A stretch of DNA of 12,194 nucleotides from Candidatus Bathyarchaeota archaeon. GTDB taxonomy: Archaea > Thermoproteota > Bathyarchaeia > TCS64. Shown one piece after another: positions 10,302 to 12,194 of the stretch. The stretch spans positions 1-12,194 of the forward strand of contig DAOVEE010000037.1 of assembly GCA_030669135.1 (NCBI GenBank), in the 5' to 3' direction. Position numbers and translations under genes: made by a program. The notes below the pieces were generated by a model. That model searched no databases. It saw only the letters and a program-made list of their open reading frames with translations, and was not told the origin of the DNA. Every line of letters starts with the position of its first letter. Position 1 is the first letter of the stretch.

Positions 10302-11597
10302 TTGAAGTATCGTTGCGTGCGATGCGGTAGATCCGTTTACGCCCTCAACGGGTTTACCTGCGGCTGCGGGGGAACCCTGGAGGTCGTCCACACGTTCCCA
10401 GAGATATCTCTAGAGGTCTTCGAGCATCGGCTGAGCCATATGGATGGCCCGTTCAGTAGCGGCGTCTGGAGGTACAAGGAGCTCATCCACCCGCGCATCG
10501 GAACGGATTCCATAGTCACCCGGCCGGAGGGCAACACCAACCTGTATAGACGAGGCGGAGTGTCAAGGTACACCGGCGTGGAGCGTCTACAACTGAAACA
10601 CGAGGGGGAGAACCCAACGGGCAGCTTCAAGGACCGGGGCATGACCGTCGCGGTCTCGGAGGCGGTGAGAAGCGGGGCTAGCGTAGTCGCGTGCGCCTCG
10701 ACCGGCAACACAAGCGCCTCGATGGCGGCTTACGCGGCCCAGGCAGGGCTGAAGGCCGTCGTTTTCATACCCGAAGGCGAGATCGCCTACGGCAAGCTTG
10801 CTCAGGCGCTGGCATACGGCGCCCAAGTGATCCAGGTGAGGGGAAGCTTCGACGACGCCATGAGGATCGTCAAGGAGAGCAGTTCGGAGCTGGGCTTCTA
10901 CGTCCTCAACAGCCTGAACCCGTGGAGGATTGAGGGCCAGAAGAGCATAGTCTTCGAGATGCTGCAGCAGAGAAGCTGGGAGCCTCCAGACTGGATACTG
11001 GTCCCCGCGGGGAACCTGGGCAACACGGCAGCGTTCGGCAAGGCTCTACGGGAGCTGAAGCAGCTGGGCCTCATCGAGAAAGCACCCCGGATCGCTTCCA
11101 TCCAGGCGGAGGGGGCGAGCCCCTTCTACAGGCTCTGGAGAGGCAAGCTCAACCACCTCGAGACCGTGAAGCCCGAGACCGTGGCCTCCGCCATCAAGAT
11201 AGGTAACCCTGTGAGCTGGGTGAAGGCCTTGGACGCGATACGGGAGACCGACGGCGTCGTGGAGCGTGTCTCGGACACCGAGATAATGAACGCCAAGGCC
11301 ATCGTGGACGCCTCCGGCGTAGGATGCGAGCCCGCGTCGGCGGCCTCGGTGGCTGGAGCCAAGAAGCTCCGCGAGGCCGGGGTGATCGGCCTAGACGAGG
11401 AGGTGGTCTGCATCCTAACGGGTAACCTCCTCAAAGACCCTGAGAACACGGTGAAGTACCACTTGGGGGAGATGGCCTCGATAGACGCGCTCTACGCGAA
11501 TAGACCCGTGAAGGTGGAACCCGACGTCGATAGCATAGAGCGGCTCCTGAGACAGCCCAACGGCCAGCCCGTGGAGGCCGTGGTGGCTGGAAGTTGA
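10302..11597 (+). CDS. thrC: Threonine synthase
   Basis: This 431-aa PLP enzyme converts O-phosphohomoserine and water to L-threonine and phosphate, the last step of threonine synthesis in the cytoplasm. It opens with a small zinc-ribbon-like segment (C5, C8, C20, C22) seen in many archaeal threonine synthases. The PLP lysine is K110 in GENPTGSFKDRGM. The phosphate-binding/active-site loop is ACASTGNTSASMAAYAAQAG (about 129-148). The second half has VPAGNLGNTAAFGKAL, and ILTGNLLKDPE near the C-terminus. The start is TTG two bases after the thrB stop, with AGG just before it; starting at an internal ATG would remove the zinc ribbon. The coupling to thrB implies joint expression from the thrB promoter. 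The C-terminal 40 residues beyond the TGNLLKDP motif form a short extension. Secure. Confidence 0.97.
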   Translation: MKYRCVRCGRSVYALNGFTCGCGGTLEVVHTFPEISLEVFEHRLSHMDGPFSSGVWRYKELIHPRIGTDSIVTRPEGNTNLYRRGGVSRYTGVERLQLKHEGENPTGSFKDRGMTVAVSEAVRSGASVVACASTGNTSASMAAYAAQAGLKAVVFIPEGEIAYGKLAQALAYGAQVIQVRGSFDDAMRIVKESSSELGFYVLNSLNPWRIEGQKSIVFEMLQQRSWEPPDWILVPAGNLGNTAAFGKALRELKQLGLIEKAPRIASIQAEGASPFYRLWRGKLNHLETVKPETVASAIKIGNPVSWVKALDAIRETDGVVERVSDTEIMNAKAIVDASGVGCEPASAASVAGAKKLREAGVIGLDEEVVCILTGNLLKDPENTVKYHLGEMASIDALYANRPVKVEPDVDSIERLLRQPNGQPVEAVVAGS

Positions 11598-11648
11598 GGC
11601 AGTCGGGCTCGGTGGATCGATGATCAGCTGACGCGGCGCCCTGCCTCA
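11595..11648 (+). terminator. Stem-loop at the thrC stop codon, possible terminator
   Basis: TGAGGCAG (11595-11602, beginning with the thrC stop codon TGA) is perfectly complementary to CTGCCTCA (11641-11648), giving an 8-bp stem around a 38-nt loop. It is followed by acatttattccctt, moderately rich in T. It may end the thrBC transcript or protect its 3' end. The wide loop makes this tentative. Confidence 0.4.
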
Positions 11649-11679
11649 CATTTATTCCCTTGCTGTCTCGTCGCTGATG

Positions 11680-11687
11680 TTTTATGT
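11680..11687 (+). promoter_or_regulatory. TATA-like box for the CapA-like gene
   Basis: ttttatgta lies 30-38 bp before the TTG start at 11718, so the leader would be about 10 nt and would include the GGTG at 11708-11711. Confidence 0.4.
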
Positions 11688-11717
11688 ATTGGCGTCCTCG
11701 ATCATGTGGTGTAACGT

Positions 11718-12194
11718 TTGAAGGAACTTAGTCTTGTAGCCACTGGCGACTCCCTCATCACCCTCAGGCAGTCTGTATACTCCGAGCCGCAGTTCGAGAG
11801 GCTGCTCAGGATGATCCGGGGCGTCGACGTGGCCTTCACAAACCTTGAGATGCTTCTCCACGACTACGACGAGGACTGTTACCCGGCGGCCGAGTGCGGG
11901 GGCACGTACACTCGGGCTCCGCCTAGAATCCTGGACGAGCTCACATGGATGGGGTTCAACATGTTCAGCACCGCCAACAACCACAGCCTCGACTACATGT
12001 ACGGCGGCCTCTTCAGCACGCTCCACTACCTAGAGCAGGCTGGCCTCCCACACGCAGGCACCGGGATGGATCTGGCGGAGGCGCGGGAGCCTGGGTACAT
12101 GGACACGGGCAAAGGGAGGGTCGCGTTGCTCTCTGCGTGCAGCAGCTTCGCCACCTTCGGGAGGGCGGGGGACTCCAGACGCGACATGAAGGGG
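11718..12194 (+). CDS. CapA-like (PGA_cap) metallophosphatase-fold protein, N-terminal part
   Basis: The frame is open from TTG at 11718 to the window edge, giving the first 159 residues; the rest is cut off. It begins MKELSLVATGDSLITLRQSV, where ATGDSL carries the first metal-ligand motif of the CapA domain. It continues with VAFTNLEMLL (the NLE motif, about residues 41-50) and FNMFSTANNHSLDY (about 80-93), the NNH-D signature of the family. The start is chosen because GGTG lies six bases upstream and because the first beta strand and GD motif begin at once. CapA proteins are named from the poly-gamma-glutamate capsule system of Bacillus, but archaeal and bacterial homologues occur in many other settings and their substrates are mostly unknown. 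No signal peptide or membrane anchor is seen at the N-terminus, so a cytoplasmic location is likely here. No capsule genes are in the window. Confidence 0.85.
   Translation, partial: MKELSLVATGDSLITLRQSVYSEPQFERLLRMIRGVDVAFTNLEMLLHDYDEDCYPAAECGGTYTRAPPRILDELTWMGFNMFSTANNHSLDYMYGGLFSTLHYLEQAGLPHAGTGMDLAEAREPGYMDTGKGRVALLSACSSFATFGRAGDSRRDMKG

Noticed and set aside
11598..11717. Possible tRNA or other RNA gene between thrC and the CapA-like gene
   Set aside because: No cloverleaf, T-arm consensus or anticodon arm was found; the only structure is the stem at the thrC stop.

Overview
This window looks like the chromosome of a GC-rich archaeon, probably a Thermoproteota/TACK member such as a Bathyarchaeia-like lineage (the lineage is inference). 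Supporting signs are the split ADP-forming acetyl-CoA synthetase beta subunit, an archaeal-style thrB-thrC pair, AT-rich TATA-like boxes 20-50 bp upstream of many genes, GGTG-type Shine-Dalgarno sites, frequent TTG and GTG starts, and compact gene-dense DNA. TAG is the dominant stop codon: 11 of 14 intact genes with a visible end use it. No tRNA, rRNA, CRISPR array or intact mobile element was seen.

Layout. 2-418 is the C-terminal end of an FGGY sugar kinase. 478-2745 encodes a large unfamiliar membrane protein that converges on, and overlaps by 30 bp, a small two-helix membrane protein (2716-2961, minus). 3069-3767 (minus) is the beta subunit of ADP-forming acetyl-CoA synthetase. 3780-4520 is an AT-rich island holding one small four-cysteine protein gene (3933-4235), a noncoding stretch rich in inverted repeats, and then a decayed LivM-like permease remnant (4494-4781).

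From 7477 down to 4741 on the minus strand lies a probable operon: flavin reductase-like protein, flavodoxin, an M20 metallopeptidase split by an in-frame TAG, and a hypothetical 122-aa protein. 7596-8472 (plus) holds a small zinc-ribbon protein and a stand-alone receiver-domain response regulator. 9187-8488 (minus) holds an Nfu-type Fe-S scaffold followed by a small HExxH protein that seems to start at CTG. 9385-11597 (plus) is thrB-thrC, the last two steps of threonine synthesis. From 11718 to the window end is the start of a CapA-like protein.

The clearest biology is threonine synthesis, acetate/ATP metabolism and small redox or Fe-S proteins. The most unusual features are the in-frame TAG in the M20 gene with its whole C-terminus preserved in frame, a second in-frame TAG in the permease remnant 0.9 kb away, the apparent CTG start behind a strong AGGAGG, and several small cysteine-rich or metal-binding proteins of unknown role.
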